Shown here piece after piece: positions 8,991 through 20,376 of a stretch of DNA of 64,000 bases; the stretch's first letter is position 1, and each line of letters starts with the position of its first letter. The translations under genes were made by a program, and so were the position numbers. Source of the stretch: Allacma fusca (lineage: Eukaryota > Arthropoda > Collembola > Symphypleona > Sminthuridae); NCBI GenBank assembly GCA_947179485.1, contig OX359245.1, positions 46,549,067 to 46,613,066 on the forward strand, written 5' to 3'. The notes beneath the pieces are model-generated. The model made no database searches, was not told the DNA's origin, and saw only the letters and a program-made list of their open reading frames with translations.

Positions 8991-11002
8991 CCAATAGTCT
9001 CATGACAGATTACGGTTTTAAGGGGCGCATGACCTATAATGAAACTTGGTGAGTAACTAGTAGTAAATCACCTATGATTGACTTTATTGGCGCATTAATG
9101 GTCACATGACACTAGAATGACATACTCAATGTAAGTGTATATTTTATATGGGCGATAGTATGCGAATCTGCCAATAATTAGTCAATGCCCAGTTTTTGTG
9201 CTTTGACGTGTTTTTTCACGATTCCAGTTACACAAATCAATTCCTATGTGCTCTAGAAATCTATTACAACAATCACTTTAGTAAATTTCTAGCGTCTCTA
9301 GAACCTTCAAACAATACAATTTGGATTGTATTGTTTTTTTCAATTCCTGTTTTGTTTTTGTTTTAGTTTTGTATCTCGAAAATGGATATTGTTTGTTTAG
9401 TTTTGTACCAAAGACAAAAACAATACAAAAGTACAAAACTAAACGAGTACAATATTACAGCACTATCTGCATCGACATCGCCCGGAACGCCGTTTCCATG
9501 TGAATACCTTTGCGGCCGACTCTAAAATTCGAGATAAATGGCAAAAAACAAATTTACGATTTTTCGAAATGTAACCGATAACATCTTTCGGATTCGAGAA
9601 ATTAGTTTTCGTTACGGCAGTCTCCCGAAGTGTACGCAAGTAGGACCCGTTTTTAAAATCAGACACTGTTTCATCATTAAACAGCCGGTGCACCCAGGGA
9701 TCATCGATCAGTAGTCTGTAATTTCTCTCTGCTAGGTCTTTGAAGGACCTCGGACTGTCATCTTCTGGGTGAACCAGAACGCTTTCATAAAACGATGCGT
9801 ACATGATGCTAATAAGTAGGGCAACAAGGGTTCATAAAATCAATAATTTATGCGTCGACCTTTCCAAATGAACCTGGTTGAGCAACGCTGCAAACATGCT
9901 TAACACTCGTGAATATACACTTTGATTCCCGGACTTTCTCGTAAGTAGGACAGTAATTGCGACAGTTATTCCAACTAGTCCTATTGTGGGACCATAAAAC
10001 ACTGTCAAAATTTGTAGGATATTAATATCACCGTTACGAATACAGGAGCAATCGAGGAAATTTAGGCGGTCCCAAGGTACGGTAATAAGTAATACAGATG
10101 GTTCCGTTATATCGATGATACCGGCATATGCGGCAATTACTGGTGAGAACAGGCCCTCTTCTTGAGCACGTTAGTTATGGGGAGTAAAATTGAACCTTTT
10201 TGTCATTTCCTCTAGAAATTTCAAGCGTGGGGATCCCACTAAGTTCACATCAATCAATGAGGAACTCATTGCCCACATATATCGTAGACCTTTGTGAGGA
10301 ATCAATTCGAATATTTTGTCTTGTACTTGAAAAGTAGACAAAATTTAAGAAAATTGAAGAGTTAAAATTTTTTCTAGCCATAAAGCTCTGACTAAATGTC
10401 TGAAAAAACCACCGTGGGTTGCCATTTTTTATTTCGTCGGGACACAGCTCCATCTCTTCTGCGCAGATTTGTGTTTTTGGGCAGAACCACACGTGACGAA
10501 AGAGTTGGATCATTTCGTAATTCTGAGAGGATGATTTCACGACGGTCGCTGTCAGAACATTATCATGCTTGTTTTGCAGCAGGACTGGGAGAATGTTAAC
10601 CTGTTTCGTGGTTAGTGTTCGGGTTGACATCACAACAAAAATTAAGATTTCCCGGGCTATCAGAATTCGGGATTTTACCACGTCATATTTGTCCTTTTCG
10701 TACTTTTTCTTATGAATACGGGTAGCGTCCACAAAATTTATTCTACAGGGTTGATTCACATCCGCAGTTCTGTTGTGGATTGAATTGTACGTTTGGATGA
10801 GTGGAATGTCTTGGACAAACATTTCATGCAATAGGAAATCTTTGAAATTAATTTCCTCTTTTGTGGGATCTCCAACCTTGTAGTACACAACGGTACAGTT
10901 CTTGAAGGGAGCCATGAAATCAATTAGCTTAATGCCTTTAGTCGGTGACAAATACAAGACAAATTTAGTAAGAATTAAAAACCCTGATAACCGTTCCATC
11001 AT

Positions 11003-11910
11003 GAAAGAATTCAGCAAATTTAATATAGAAAAAAAGCTATTGTAGAGTTTTCGTTCTGTAAAAAACCTTTTCAAGGCAATTATTGTGCAGCTCGTTTGCA
11101 AGTAAAAATCACTATTTCTGGGTAAATAAGATTAATGCAACTATAGTTTGTGAATTTTTTTACTTCCAATATCTACTCCCATCGAACAATGATATTGGCA
11201 TGTATTTTAAAGATTTATTTTCTCTGTCATGTCTTTGCACGAATGGTTATTGGTATACAGGATTGTACACGTTTAATACAACACGGGTTCGAATTTAGAA
11301 TTAAGCTTTCAACAATTCCTGGAATATTTGTCTTTATTGTATACACACGCGTGGGAATCATTAAATATTTAGTCAAGTATGGTTTTCATTATCGTCCAGA
11401 TTATAGTTAATCAATGCATACAACTGAATATAGAACATTTTTATATGCACCGCATTCCTAGCAACCTCAAAGAACATGTTTTTTGGGATAAAAATCCATT
11501 GAAACTGAAATTTTGCATTTTTTTTGCCTTAAATATACGTTTAAAACAAATGGAAGGAAATTTTATGAGCAAACAAATAACTACTTTTCGAATAAGTTAC
11601 TGTATTTGAAAATAAAATGTATTTCATGCGATACATCTTTCAGGTTTTCCCACCTGCAGTCATTACGGACAATTTTTTCCAATATGATCATTTGGCCACA
11701 GACAATCACAAGAATTCTTATTGGATGCTAAAATATTTTTAGAACATGTACAGGAAAACCTCGATATAACGGATGGCTCTACAATTTTTTTGTCCCGGCA
11801 AGGATCCCATATAACCAATGCTGAACAATATTGTATGCAGCGAACATTTGTATACCGGAAAATTAGTTAAAACGGACACACTTTGAAGCCCTTTGGAAAC
11901 AATTGCTTTG
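11003..11910 (-). promoter_or_regulatory. IR2 5' flank, plus unit-1/2 shared block
   Basis: No gene. It matches the IR1 flank over most of its length. The E-box palindrome is degraded here to CACACGCGTG (11344-11353). The TAACGGA-type block (about 11755-11910) follows, as in unit 1. Confidence 0.5.
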
Positions 11911-12196
11911 CATATAACGGATTTTAAACGAAAATTTATTGCAAAATAGTGTATTGGCTCTCTTTAACATGTATTCGGTAGTGTAGTAAGTTCTCTAACG
12001 TTTATTACTCTACTCATATATGTATGTAGCAAAAATAGGCATATTGAGACCACACCGGTGTACATAAATTTTGGTTGCATAGATAATAAATCCTGAACTC
12101 TTGCGTACTTCTTCTAAGTAGTTTGGATTTATATTTTGCAATTTGTTCACGGTGATAAAATGTCCAAAACCCAAACCGAAAGGTTTATATTTAGAT
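11911..12196. other. Unassigned spacer before hAT-B
   Basis: No coding sense and no match to the IR/WSD units. It ends in the left target duplication of hAT-B. Confidence 0.4.
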
Positions 12197-13462
12197 TAGA
12201 GCTACTTGTGGGAACGAAAAGTTTGATCCCATTCCCGAACCCTATCCCGAAATTCGGGTCATCATGATTTTCGGACTCACACCCGAACCCGTTCCCGAAA
12301 TACTGGGATCGGGTGCGCTAAAATGTTTAAATCGTTGACCTCAAACCCGATTCCAATCCCGAACCTGGAATCGGATAAAATCTGCTCCCAATCCCGATCC
12401 CGAATCCCTTGAACCCGGACTCGTTCTCGGGACCAGTGCAGTTAGTGTAAACCAATTTTTATCTTCACATTTTTATTGATTTAACAATACTTATGAATGC
12501 GCGTCATGCAACAACAGATGTAGGCACTATTAAAAATCATTGCTACGTGATAATTTGAGGCTTCGCGTAGGAAGGCGTCAGCCGCGGCCGTCAAAGTAGA
12601 AAAAAATTTGGTTTTTTTCGAAATTTCAGAATTTTTTTCGAAAAAACTATCTGGCCTATTTCAACCAAATATACGACAACCATTACGTTTTACATAAACA
12701 ATATTCGCAAAACGTTTCATTGAAATCGATTCTGCAGTTTTAGAGATAAATCATTTGACATAAAGTCTTAAATTTCAAGAATTTTTTTTGAAAAACCTAT
12801 CCCGCCGATTTCAACCAAATGCGAACTCAGCCTTACTTTTGATACAAGTAATGCCCACAAAAAATTGAAATCGGTTCAGTAGTTTTTGCTTATTCGTGCG
12901 GAGGGACACACGGACGTACGGACACGGCTATTTTACTAGGGGGCTGACTCCACCCTAAAAATGGTCATTATACTAAGAGTCTGGTCTGTGTTGCCGAAAA
13001 AGATGCAGAAAGATTGCTTAGACGATTCCCACCATTGCGTTTTGCAATGACTTTCCTCTTGCAAGTTAGAGTAGGTGGAAATCACTACTACGCTATTCCA
13101 GCTGAAAAATACAAAACGGCTCAATCCGCGTACGCAAAATTACTATCTCAACACTTTCACGAAGCAACCCGTGCATGATTTATATTGTTTTCTCCGCTAG
13201 ATGGATGCGCATAGTTCCAGGGAATGTGATGCGTGTAACGGGTGTGGGAACGAAGATGTTCCCGGTTCCCGACGGGAACACAAATACTTTCATCAAGCTT
13301 GAACCCGTTCCTAAACCCGGTCCCGTTCCCGAAATCCCGGGTCTGCTGAGTATATTCTTGTACCTGGTCCCAAAGTATTTGGGAACATTAATTTGACACC
13401 CGAACTCGAACCCGTTCCCGAAACAAGGTCCCGGGTGCATCCCGATCCCAAAAGTAGCTCTA
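12197..13462. mobile_element. hAT-B: non-autonomous hAT-like element
   Basis: A 1266-bp element with ends TAGAGCTACTT (left) and its complement (right). It is flanked by a perfect 8-bp duplication, ATTTAGAT, at 12189-12196 and 13463-13470. Both ends carry long arrays of variants of CCCGAACCC and CCCGATCCC, on the same strand at both ends rather than inverted. The centre is occupied by a copy of the dispersed GGGTGGCGTCA repeat (12532-12960). There is no transposase frame. Confidence 0.85.
12532..12960 (+). repeat. Dispersed repeat X, copy 1 (nested in hAT-B)
   Basis: It starts at AAAAATCATTGCTACGTGATA and ends at GGGGGCTGACTCCACCCTAA. It shares with copy 2 the start block, the blocks of the type TTTCAACCAAATxCGAAC and TTTTxGAGATAAxTxxxTT, the CGGACGTACGGACA block and the end. 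Two near-identical internal segments suggest an internal duplication. It is inserted inside hAT-B, so it is younger than that element's arrival or arrived with it. Confidence 0.7.
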
Positions 13463-14397
13463 ATTTAGATAAAATTATTATTGAAATTCAAAGTGGGATC
13501 ACTCAAGGTCAAGTATGCAAAGATCGGACTTTATCTTCATCCATAGTAAATGACATTTGATTAAAAGTTTTTAAGTGATCACCTAAACATTGATCCAAAT
13601 GCTAAAATAGTACAGTTATGTGTATTTCCAACGAACTCCCTGCACTGGTTCAATAACCACTCGCTAACAATTATTGTAAGTTTATGTGTGTTGAAATAAA
13701 ATTGTATATTTCTATATTTAGTAAATTCAATGTTTCAACACTTGGTTAAATAATATATTATTAGTCTGGTGTTTTGCATGTTGTATTTCTTCGAAATTAA
13801 TTTAGCATGCTTAAGCAGCCTTGGTTGTCGTTTGGGAAATTATAAAACGGATTTTATTCATTATATGCATACAATAAATATTTTTATACCAGACAAATTT
13901 TATCGGTTCCCTTTGGAATCGATTGCTTAGTTGTAATGTTAGTAAAGTCTCAAGTTCGTCAGTCTCACTCCCGTTCAGTCCCAGAAGCGCTGTGATACAC
14001 TCACTTGACTCCCAGTGAACCAATACCATTACCTGAATATCAAATAAATGCTAGGAGCTAACCAATGAAGCATTACTTTAACATTAGGTTCCTATGATTT
14101 AGAAGCATTAAAATGTCCGCTTTCGTAGCATTCTCCAGACCGTCTTGAAATAACGCAGGGCATGCATTTAACCACAAGTAATGACATATGTTGGAAGTAA
14201 ACGTTATACTCGCCGCTTAATTATCAAATATAGTTGGTTTAGTGTTAAGTTCTTAAAATGAAATAATCAAATACAGGTTTCGGGTTAAAAAATTCACATT
14301 CATTTAATAATAATTAGGCAACACAAAGTAAATAAAAATGTTGTGATTTTAATGAATGAATGAAACAAGACGCCATCACTAAGCTACATCGAACGTT
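13463..14397. other. Unassigned region between hAT-B and the DUF4806 fragment
   Basis: I see no supported gene. A 72-codon frame at 13811-14029 (minus) is preceded by a fair splice acceptor (ATATTCAG) but matches nothing I know. The segment does not match IR/WSD unit sequence and probably arrived with the DUF4806 fragment. Confidence 0.35.
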
Positions 14398-14849
14398 TTA
14401 ACTTTCGCTGGATTTGGCATTTCTAAGCCAAGCTTTGATGTGAGCATCAATTCCGGATTTAGTGGCGTCAGGAATGCTTCGCATAGTGTCTGGAATGAAA
14501 ACCAATACCTGTATTGATCTCCTTGACACTGAAATAAAGACTAATAATAATAATAATAATGACAGAAAAAGAATGTGTACATAATCACATTTTTTAAATG
14601 ATAATTATTTTTACGGTTTAGATTTAAACATTTTCCGAAGAACTAATTTTACCATATTAGGACTAATCACTTACGGATGAGAATTGTAAGGAAAATTGAT
14701 TTGCTAATAGGGATTTTAACTTCCCGATCTTTACATTTCTTTCCCACCCAGTTAAACTTTGACGCTAGCTCAGGGGTCATAATCTCCTTCATGGCTCGCT
14801 CTGTTGCTTCCTTCTCGGTCCGTTCACCACAATAGGATAACAAGGTCAC
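14398..14849 (-). pseudogene. DUF4806-type domain fragment, two exons
   Basis: Two minus-strand exons can be joined: 14849-14675 and 14489-14398. The acceptor before 14849 is TTTTACAG, the donor after 14675 is GTAAGT and the acceptor before 14489 is CATTCCAG. The phases agree, and the reading ends at a stop at 14398-14400. The encoded piece has a helical E-K-E-A-T-E-R-A-M-K tract, the pattern ELASKFNWVGKK, a lysine-rich strand and the ending IKAWLRNA. In family knowledge (L-A-x-x-[FY]-N-W-x-G-x-K, then a closing I-x-x-W-L-x-x-A helix) this is the C-terminal half of DUF4806, a domain common in arthropod proteins of unknown role. No upstream exons are recognisable before repeat X at 15219, so I call it a gene fragment. 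The intron holds a (TAA)n microsatellite. Confidence 0.55.
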
Positions 14850-15218
14850 CTGTAAAATTATTTAAAAAGCGATTCAATTGAACAGCGAACAAATTACAAA
14901 GATTTTATACTTGAACTAAATTCAGAGATTTTAATTATCTATCCGATTTCCAGATTGCTGCCCGAGATTAATCTCTACACTGAAAGTCCACAACCACGAT
15001 CCAGCTTTTGATATTAATTCAAGTGATTTAGGATTGAACGTGTTCACAGCATACAAAACTCCCGTGGATTTTTAAATTGTGTCATAAACGCAAACGTAAA
15101 GCAAAAAAATACAAATTAAAGCAACAATCATTTGCAAAATATTTAAACTTTAATCAAGCAATCTAACTTTGTAATAAAAAATACTGAACAATATTACTTC
15201 AGAAATTGTTATAATATG
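14850..15218. other. Spacer, possible lost upstream exons
   Basis: No convincing exon. If the DUF4806 fragment was once complete, its 5' exons should lie here or beyond repeat X copy 2. Confidence 0.35.
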
Positions 15219-15828
15219 AAAAATCATCGCTACGCAATAATTTGAGGCTTCGCTTAGGGTGGCGTCAACCACCGCCGTAAAAGTAGGATGAATTTTGAGG
15301 TTTTTTCCAAATTTCAGATTTAAAAAAAACTATCCGGCCGATTTAAACCATATAAGCAATAATCATTCCGATTTATATAAGCAATATTCACACAAAATTT
15401 CGTTGAAATCGATTCATTAGTTTTAGAGATAGCTGTCACTTGACTTGAAGTTCAAAATTTCAATACTTTTTTTTCGAAAAAACTACAAGGCCAATTTCAA
15501 CAACATGAACAACAGATATTACTATTTACATAAGCAATACAGTATTCACAAAAAAATTCAGTGAAGTACATGCAGTAGTTTTGGAGATAACTGTCATTTG
15601 ACTTGAAGTCCAAAATTTCAATAATTTTTTCTCAAAAAATATCCGGCCGATTTCAACCAACTACGAACTTCCAATTAGCCTTACTTTTGACACAAGTAAT
15701 GTCCACACAACATTTCATTGAAATTGGACCAGCGGTTTTCGCGTAATCGTGCGGAAGGAAACACAGACGCACGGACGTTCGGACGTACGGACAAGGCTAT
15801 TTTTCTAGGGGGCTGACGCCACCCTAAG
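15219..15828 (+). repeat. Dispersed repeat X, copy 2
   Basis: The best-preserved copy. A perfect 15-bp inverted pair, CTTAGGGTGGCGTCA, lies at 15253-15267 and 15814-15828. About 34 conserved bases (AAAATCATCGCTACG and on) lie outside the left arm in all three copies, so the ends are asymmetric. Three diverged internal copies of a segment of about 120 bases (FTTCAACCA-type start, TTTTGGAGATAACTGTCATT-type end) make up the body. It ends directly against the WSD2 exon 1 remnant. Confidence 0.75.
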
Positions 15829-16445
15829 AACCATGGTGTGGCATATAACGAGGTGATTCTTTCCGCCATAAGTCAAGCTTGAGTAACACCCCCCCCCCCC
15901 CACACCCGAATGTATAAATCTTGTTTATGTTATACCGTTACCCAATCGTTCCGGAGGATTTAACTTGCATGTGTAATACACCATTTTTGTTTTTTAGTGT
16001 TGGAAACGGGTACAGCAACTATGCACTGGTACTTACCCTGACTTACAATTAGTCCAAGCACGGATTGAAATTTGCCATTGGGAACATTGGACATTCTCAT
16101 TTAGAACAATTTAATGATGCAACACTCTTCAACATGTTGTTAGCTATGAAATAGTAATTGAATGTGTGGATTTTCGAGAAACAAAGCTCTTTAATACTAT
16201 CGTGCTATGCAGATTGCTCTAAGGATCGGTTGTGTAGAACTCCCGATATCATTTTGGAGGATGCAGGTTCCGTTTTACCATTGATCTTGCCCCACTTCTT
16301 GCGTTTACTGTCACTAGCTCCTTTGCCGTTGACTTCGAATTTGCAAGATATAATACTGGTGCCCAGTAAGTTCGTACCCAGTTATTTCTTAATACTGTAC
16401 ATATGCCCGTCACAACTCCTAAGGATAATGTGGACGTCCCTGTGA
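15829..16445 (+). pseudogene. WSD2: O-acyltransferase pseudogene
   Basis: Only the last 144 bases of exon 1 remain (15829-15972; CATGGTGTGGCATATAAC to the usual CATGT|GTAATA donor). They are interrupted by a frame-breaking run of 14 C residues, with a TGA just before it. Exon 2 is recognisable from about 16178, but its acceptor is changed (TTTTCGAG instead of TTTTCAGG). An internal deletion then joins exon 2 (after the GTGGACG codons, 16436) directly to the last codons and stop of exon 3 (16437-16445). Repeat X copy 2 abuts the 5' side, and the first 0.9 kb of the gene is missing. Confidence 0.8.
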
Positions 16446-17445
16446 AGACCCCAGTCCACGGTTAACCAGGAATACACGAAGCTTCATTAGAACATGTCAT
16501 TAACATAATTCAATGGACCATATGCCGTCGTTGCAAATATACTATCCACAAAAAGTTTCTAAAAAAATGCTCATTGAAATCGGGTTTAATTTCGCTGAAA
16601 CAAAAAATTGTTTTGCTGAATAGATTGATGAATGATTTGATATGCAGGTATACGATCATTAAAATAAGAGAATGGATTTACAATATAATTACATGTCTCA
16701 ATCAGGAACCCTTTTGTGCACAAAATATGTTTAACAATGTATTGTATGTGCATTCAAATTTGTGTCCACGTTTGTTTATGAAGCACCGTTCAGAAAACGA
16801 GACGCACAGAATTATTCTTAATAAATAATTATTCAACTACTAAATTCGTAATACAATCAAGCTTTACTAATTTGAAGCGCAGAATATACAGATGAATGAA
16901 CAGAAATTTATTAGCAGGATACAAATCCTAGTACAACTAGGTTCGGATTTCGCCTATGTTAGTTATAAATCGTACATTGCAGGTTTGCCGTCAATCAAAC
17001 GGTAACACAATGCTATTTACATCAGAGTATATGAGTACGCAAATTTGACTTCCATGAACCAAAACTAAACACCAGTTTTTAAAAAGTGGTTCATTGCACG
17101 GAATTTATTAATAGTATTGTTACAATCTTACAACGCTTTCATAATTATTACAATTACGCTGCAATATTTTGATTCTTAAAAGTACCTATACCAGCAGAAT
17201 TGTTTTTCTAAACGTCTTTTTAAATTTTCCGTTTTTTAGAAATTCGAAAACACGTGTAATATGCACGTTTAGAGAAAACGTGTGTGCGTCGTGGTAACGG
17301 GCGAGTATCACGTAATAAACATAATTCTGACGGATTATGGTATTGGCATAAAGTTGCTTCGACTTTAATAGGAATTCCTTGTGCCTTAGAACTGCGTGCT
17401 AAGAGCAAAGCGCATGTTGCAATAATTCACTCCGTATACACTCAA
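16446..17445. other. WSD2-IR3 intergenic region
   Basis: No gene. The first 150 bases match the 3' flank of the other WSD genes (GAAGACCCC, then ATTCAATGGACCATxTGCC). The last 350 bases match the 3' flank of IR4 (22250-22620). The two 3' ends face each other. Confidence 0.5.
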
Positions 17446-20376
17446 TTAAGTCATTCTTGGACGATTCCTGATATCATTTAATCTTTTGATAGTTTCGCAG
17501 ATAAGATTATTACCTAGATCTTTCCATATCTCATATATCAGTAAAACCACACAAGATACTAAGCACACAACGAATATCATTAAGACACTCAAGGCTTCCG
17601 TGGATTTCAAGGAAAATACGAACGGCTCAATTGGTACTTCCCAATGAAGGTAATCCTTAAATTGGCTCACACCCAGTTCTCTTAAATACCCGCGCTCATT
17701 TAATAATCTTAAGTAAATAGATTCATACTCATCATAAATTGCAGAAAATCCCGATGAAACTAAACGGTTGACGTAGTCATAGAAAACTCTCGCTAGTGAA
17801 CGGTCAAACCTCCAGTATATGTTTTTAATGTAGAGTAATTGATACCCTATTCGGCATTGACATCTCCCAGAACGCCGCTTCCACGTAAATACCTTTGCGG
17901 CAGCCTCCAAAATTTGAGACAAATGGCACCAAACAAATTTACGGTTATTAGAAATGTATCCGATAACAGCATCCCGATTCGAGAAATTAGTTTTCGTTAT
18001 GGCAGTCTCCCGAAGTGTACGCAAGTAGGACCCGTTTTTAAAATCAGACACTGTTTCATCATTAAACAGCCGGTGCACCCAGGGATCATCGATCAATAGT
18101 CTGTAATTTCTCTCTGCTAGGGCTTTGAAGGACCTCGGACTGTCATCTTCTGGGTGAACAAGAACACTTTCATAAAATGCTCCGTACACGATGCTAATCA
18201 GTAGGGCAGCAAAGGTCCATAAAATCAATAATTTATGCGTCGACCTTTCCAAGTCAACCTGGTTAAGCAAAGCTGCAAACAGAGCTGCTTTCAGGTAGTA
18301 AAAAATCAAGATCCGCACCTGAACCCGACCCGCACCTGAAATATCAGGTTAATTTTTTTCGTCGACCCGAACTTGGCCCTCTGGATCCGAGTTAATATCC
18401 GCACCTGTCCGGTATTTTTGGATCAGGTATTGCTTGGCTACCCGCACCTGAAAAAATACCTGAGGTGCGGATCTCAAAACAAACCCGACCCGAACTTGAA
18501 CCCGACCCGAACTTGAACCCGAACCTGAACCCGAACCTGACTTTCATTTATTTTGTCAGAGGAAACTTATAAACATAAGTTCTATCCTAAGACTTTATCA
18601 TAGTAAATATGATTTACAAATAACGTTAAGTTAAAAATGCAAAAATTTGTACTAATTTTAAGTCACATGAAGAATGGGAACAGCTATTGAAGCTTCCCCA
18701 AGCATTCTCTGAGTGATAGCTTTAGAAAGAGATCGCAGATAATCGTCATGCTTTTCAAATTTTAACGAAGTTAAGGCACAAGTATACACGAAATAGATTC
18801 CAAATCGATGATGTCTATGTCTGCTACAACGCTAAGACTATATCATGAAATTAATTAGCAAAGTTTGACTGTTTGTTAATTTAATTAGTATGGCGGCTCT
18901 CACGCATCACTAAATACAACGTGTCTTTCAGCCATGTAAAGCTACATTAACGTTCAGATCAGCCTGAAAGTTTCATTCACGTGAACTTAAAGTTAAATTA
19001 TTAGGTAAAAAAATACTTGCAAAATACCTGAAATTGCAAGTTCGGGTTCAGGTATTTTGAATTCGTCGTACCGAACCTGTACCTGACATTGAGGTCAGGT
19101 ATATTTTTTAAACCCGAACTTGATCGTAACCCGACCTGTAATATCAGGTGCGGATCCTGGATGTACCCGCACTTGACCCGAACCTCAGGTACTTTTTTTT
19201 GTAGCTGACCCGAACCCGACCCGACGGGTATTTTTCAGGTACTACCTGATACCTGCAAGCAGCTCTGGCTGCAAACATGCTTAACGCCCTTTCATATACA
19301 CTTTGATTCCCAAATTTTCTTGTAAGAAAGACCGTTATTGCCACAGTTATCCCAATTAGTCCAATTGTGGGTCCATCAAACACTGTCAAAATTTGTAGCA
19401 TATTAATGTCACTGTTACGAATACAGGAGCAATCGAGGAAATTCAAGCCTTCCCAAGGTACGGTAATAAGTAATACGGATGGTTCCGTTATTTCTTCGAT
19501 ACCCGAATATGGGGCGATTTTTGATACAAGTAGGTCACCATGCCGGACAAGAACTTCACGGGGAGTAAAATTGAACCATTTTGTCATTTCCGCCACAAAT
19601 TTTAAATGGGGGGATCCCTCTATGTTTACATCAACCAATGAGGTGCTCATTGCCCACATATATCGCAAACCCTTGTGAGGAAGGTATTTCCATATTTTGT
19701 TCTTTTCTTGAAAGGTAGACACAAGGGATACTGACCAAGTATTAAAATGTTTTCCAGACGCGAAACTCTGACTAAATGTCTGAAAAAACCACCTGGGATT
19801 GTCATTTTTTATTGCGTCCGGTAACAGCTCCATCTCTTCCACGCAAACTAGTATATCTGGACAGAACCAGTGATAACGAAAGAGTTGGATCAATTCGTAA
19901 TTCTGAGAGGTTGATTGCACGACGTTGGCCGTCAGAACATTATCATGCTTGTTATGCAGCCCGGCTGGGAGAATGTTAACCTGGTCCATGGTTAGTGTTT
20001 GTGTGGATGCCACAACATAAATTAAGAATTCCCGGGCTTTCAAAATTCTGGATTTTACCACGTCGAATTTTTTGTTTTGAGATGTTTCCTTAAAAATGCG
20101 AGGAGCACCCACAAAATTTATTTTACATGGTTGATTCACATCCGTTGTTCTGTTACGGTTTGAATTGTACGCTTGGATCAGTGGGATGCCATGAACGAAC
20201 ATTTCATGCAATAGGAATTCTTTGAAATTAATTTCCTCTTTCGTAGAAGCTTCAATCGTGTAATACACAATTGTACAGTTCCTGAGGGGAGATATGAAAT
20301 CTATTAGTTTCATACCTTTAGTGGGTGACAAATACAAGACAAAAATAGGAATTAAAATCCCCGATAACCTTTCCAT
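17446..20376 (-). pseudogene. IR3: ionotropic receptor, open frame split only by a hAT-like insertion
   Basis: The 5' part is 20376-19268 and the 3' part 18279-17446; between them lies hAT-C. Removing the element and one copy of its 8-bp duplication gives 1935 nt, exactly 645 codons, open throughout. It would encode a 644-residue receptor with signal peptide, N-terminal domain, S1, three membrane segments and a normal C-terminus ending in PRMT. The insertion falls in the pore region between the first and second membrane segments (after SMFAA). Apart from this I see no disabling change. The copy is therefore recently inactivated, or still functional in individuals or cells lacking the element. 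Reading into the element adds about 40 unrelated residues before a stop. Confidence 0.82.
18280..19267. mobile_element. hAT-C: non-autonomous hAT-like element in IR3
   Basis: A 988-bp insertion with inverted ends CAGAGCTGCTTTCAGGTA (left) and CAGAGCTGCTTGCAGGTA (right, complement), matching at 17 of 18 positions. It is flanked by a perfect 8-bp duplication, GCTGCAAA, at 18272-18279 and 19268-19275. Both ends carry arrays of ACCCGAACCTG-like units, again same-strand at both ends, around an unrelated AT-rich core of about 450 bases. No transposase. Confidence 0.9.

Larger units (their letters stand above)
6789..9465. mobile_element. hAT-A: non-autonomous hAT-like element in IR2
   Basis: The 2677-bp insertion is bounded by inverted ends TAGTGCTGTAAT (left) and its complement (right, ending 9465). 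It is flanked by a perfect 8-bp duplication, TCTGCATC, at 6781-6788 and 9466-9473. Intact IR copies have a single CTGCATGGACATC here, so the boundaries are certain. An 8-bp duplication with a YAGNG-type end is the signature of the hAT superfamily. The terminal 150-200 bases on each side are arrays of short motifs around TTTTGTACTTT and GTATTG. I recognise no transposase: the longest frame (7496-8044, minus) has no BED finger or hAT dimerisation motif. Nested inside are the hairpin at 7423-7541, an inverted pair (7089-7123 with 8177-8210), a LINE tail and the 39-bp minisatellite. Confidence 0.85.
6376..11002 (-). pseudogene. IR2: ionotropic receptor pseudogene split by a 2.7-kb hAT-like element
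   Basis: The 5' part runs from the start at 11002 to 9466, and the 3' part from 6788 to 6376. Between them lies a hAT-like insertion, at the codons for the RIGxQLLY segment of S2. Domains are recognisable in order: signal peptide, N-terminal domain, S1, first membrane segment, pore region, second membrane segment with the YASFYES tail, S2 and the third membrane segment. Other lesions are independent of the insertion. A frameshift near 10320-10370 follows the RWFFQTF motif. There is a stop in S1 around 10170. TGG has become TGA in the LILW motif of the second membrane segment (near 9830). TAC has become TAA after NERE (near 6616). This is an old, multiply broken copy. Its N-terminal half is very close to IR1 and part of its S2 is close to IR3. 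Confidence 0.8.

Noticed and set aside
13811-14029. 72-codon minus-strand frame with an acceptor-like start
   Set aside because: No recognisable family, no matching donor or partner exon, and it lies downstream of the DUF4806 stop.
17839-18099. Plus-strand 86-codon frame repeated at 24265-24525
   Set aside because: Antisense shadow of the IR3 and IR4 coding sequence.
18300-19260. GC-rich repeats as a satellite or telomere-like array
   Set aside because: Clear inverted ends and an 8-bp duplication show that they are part of a transposable element.
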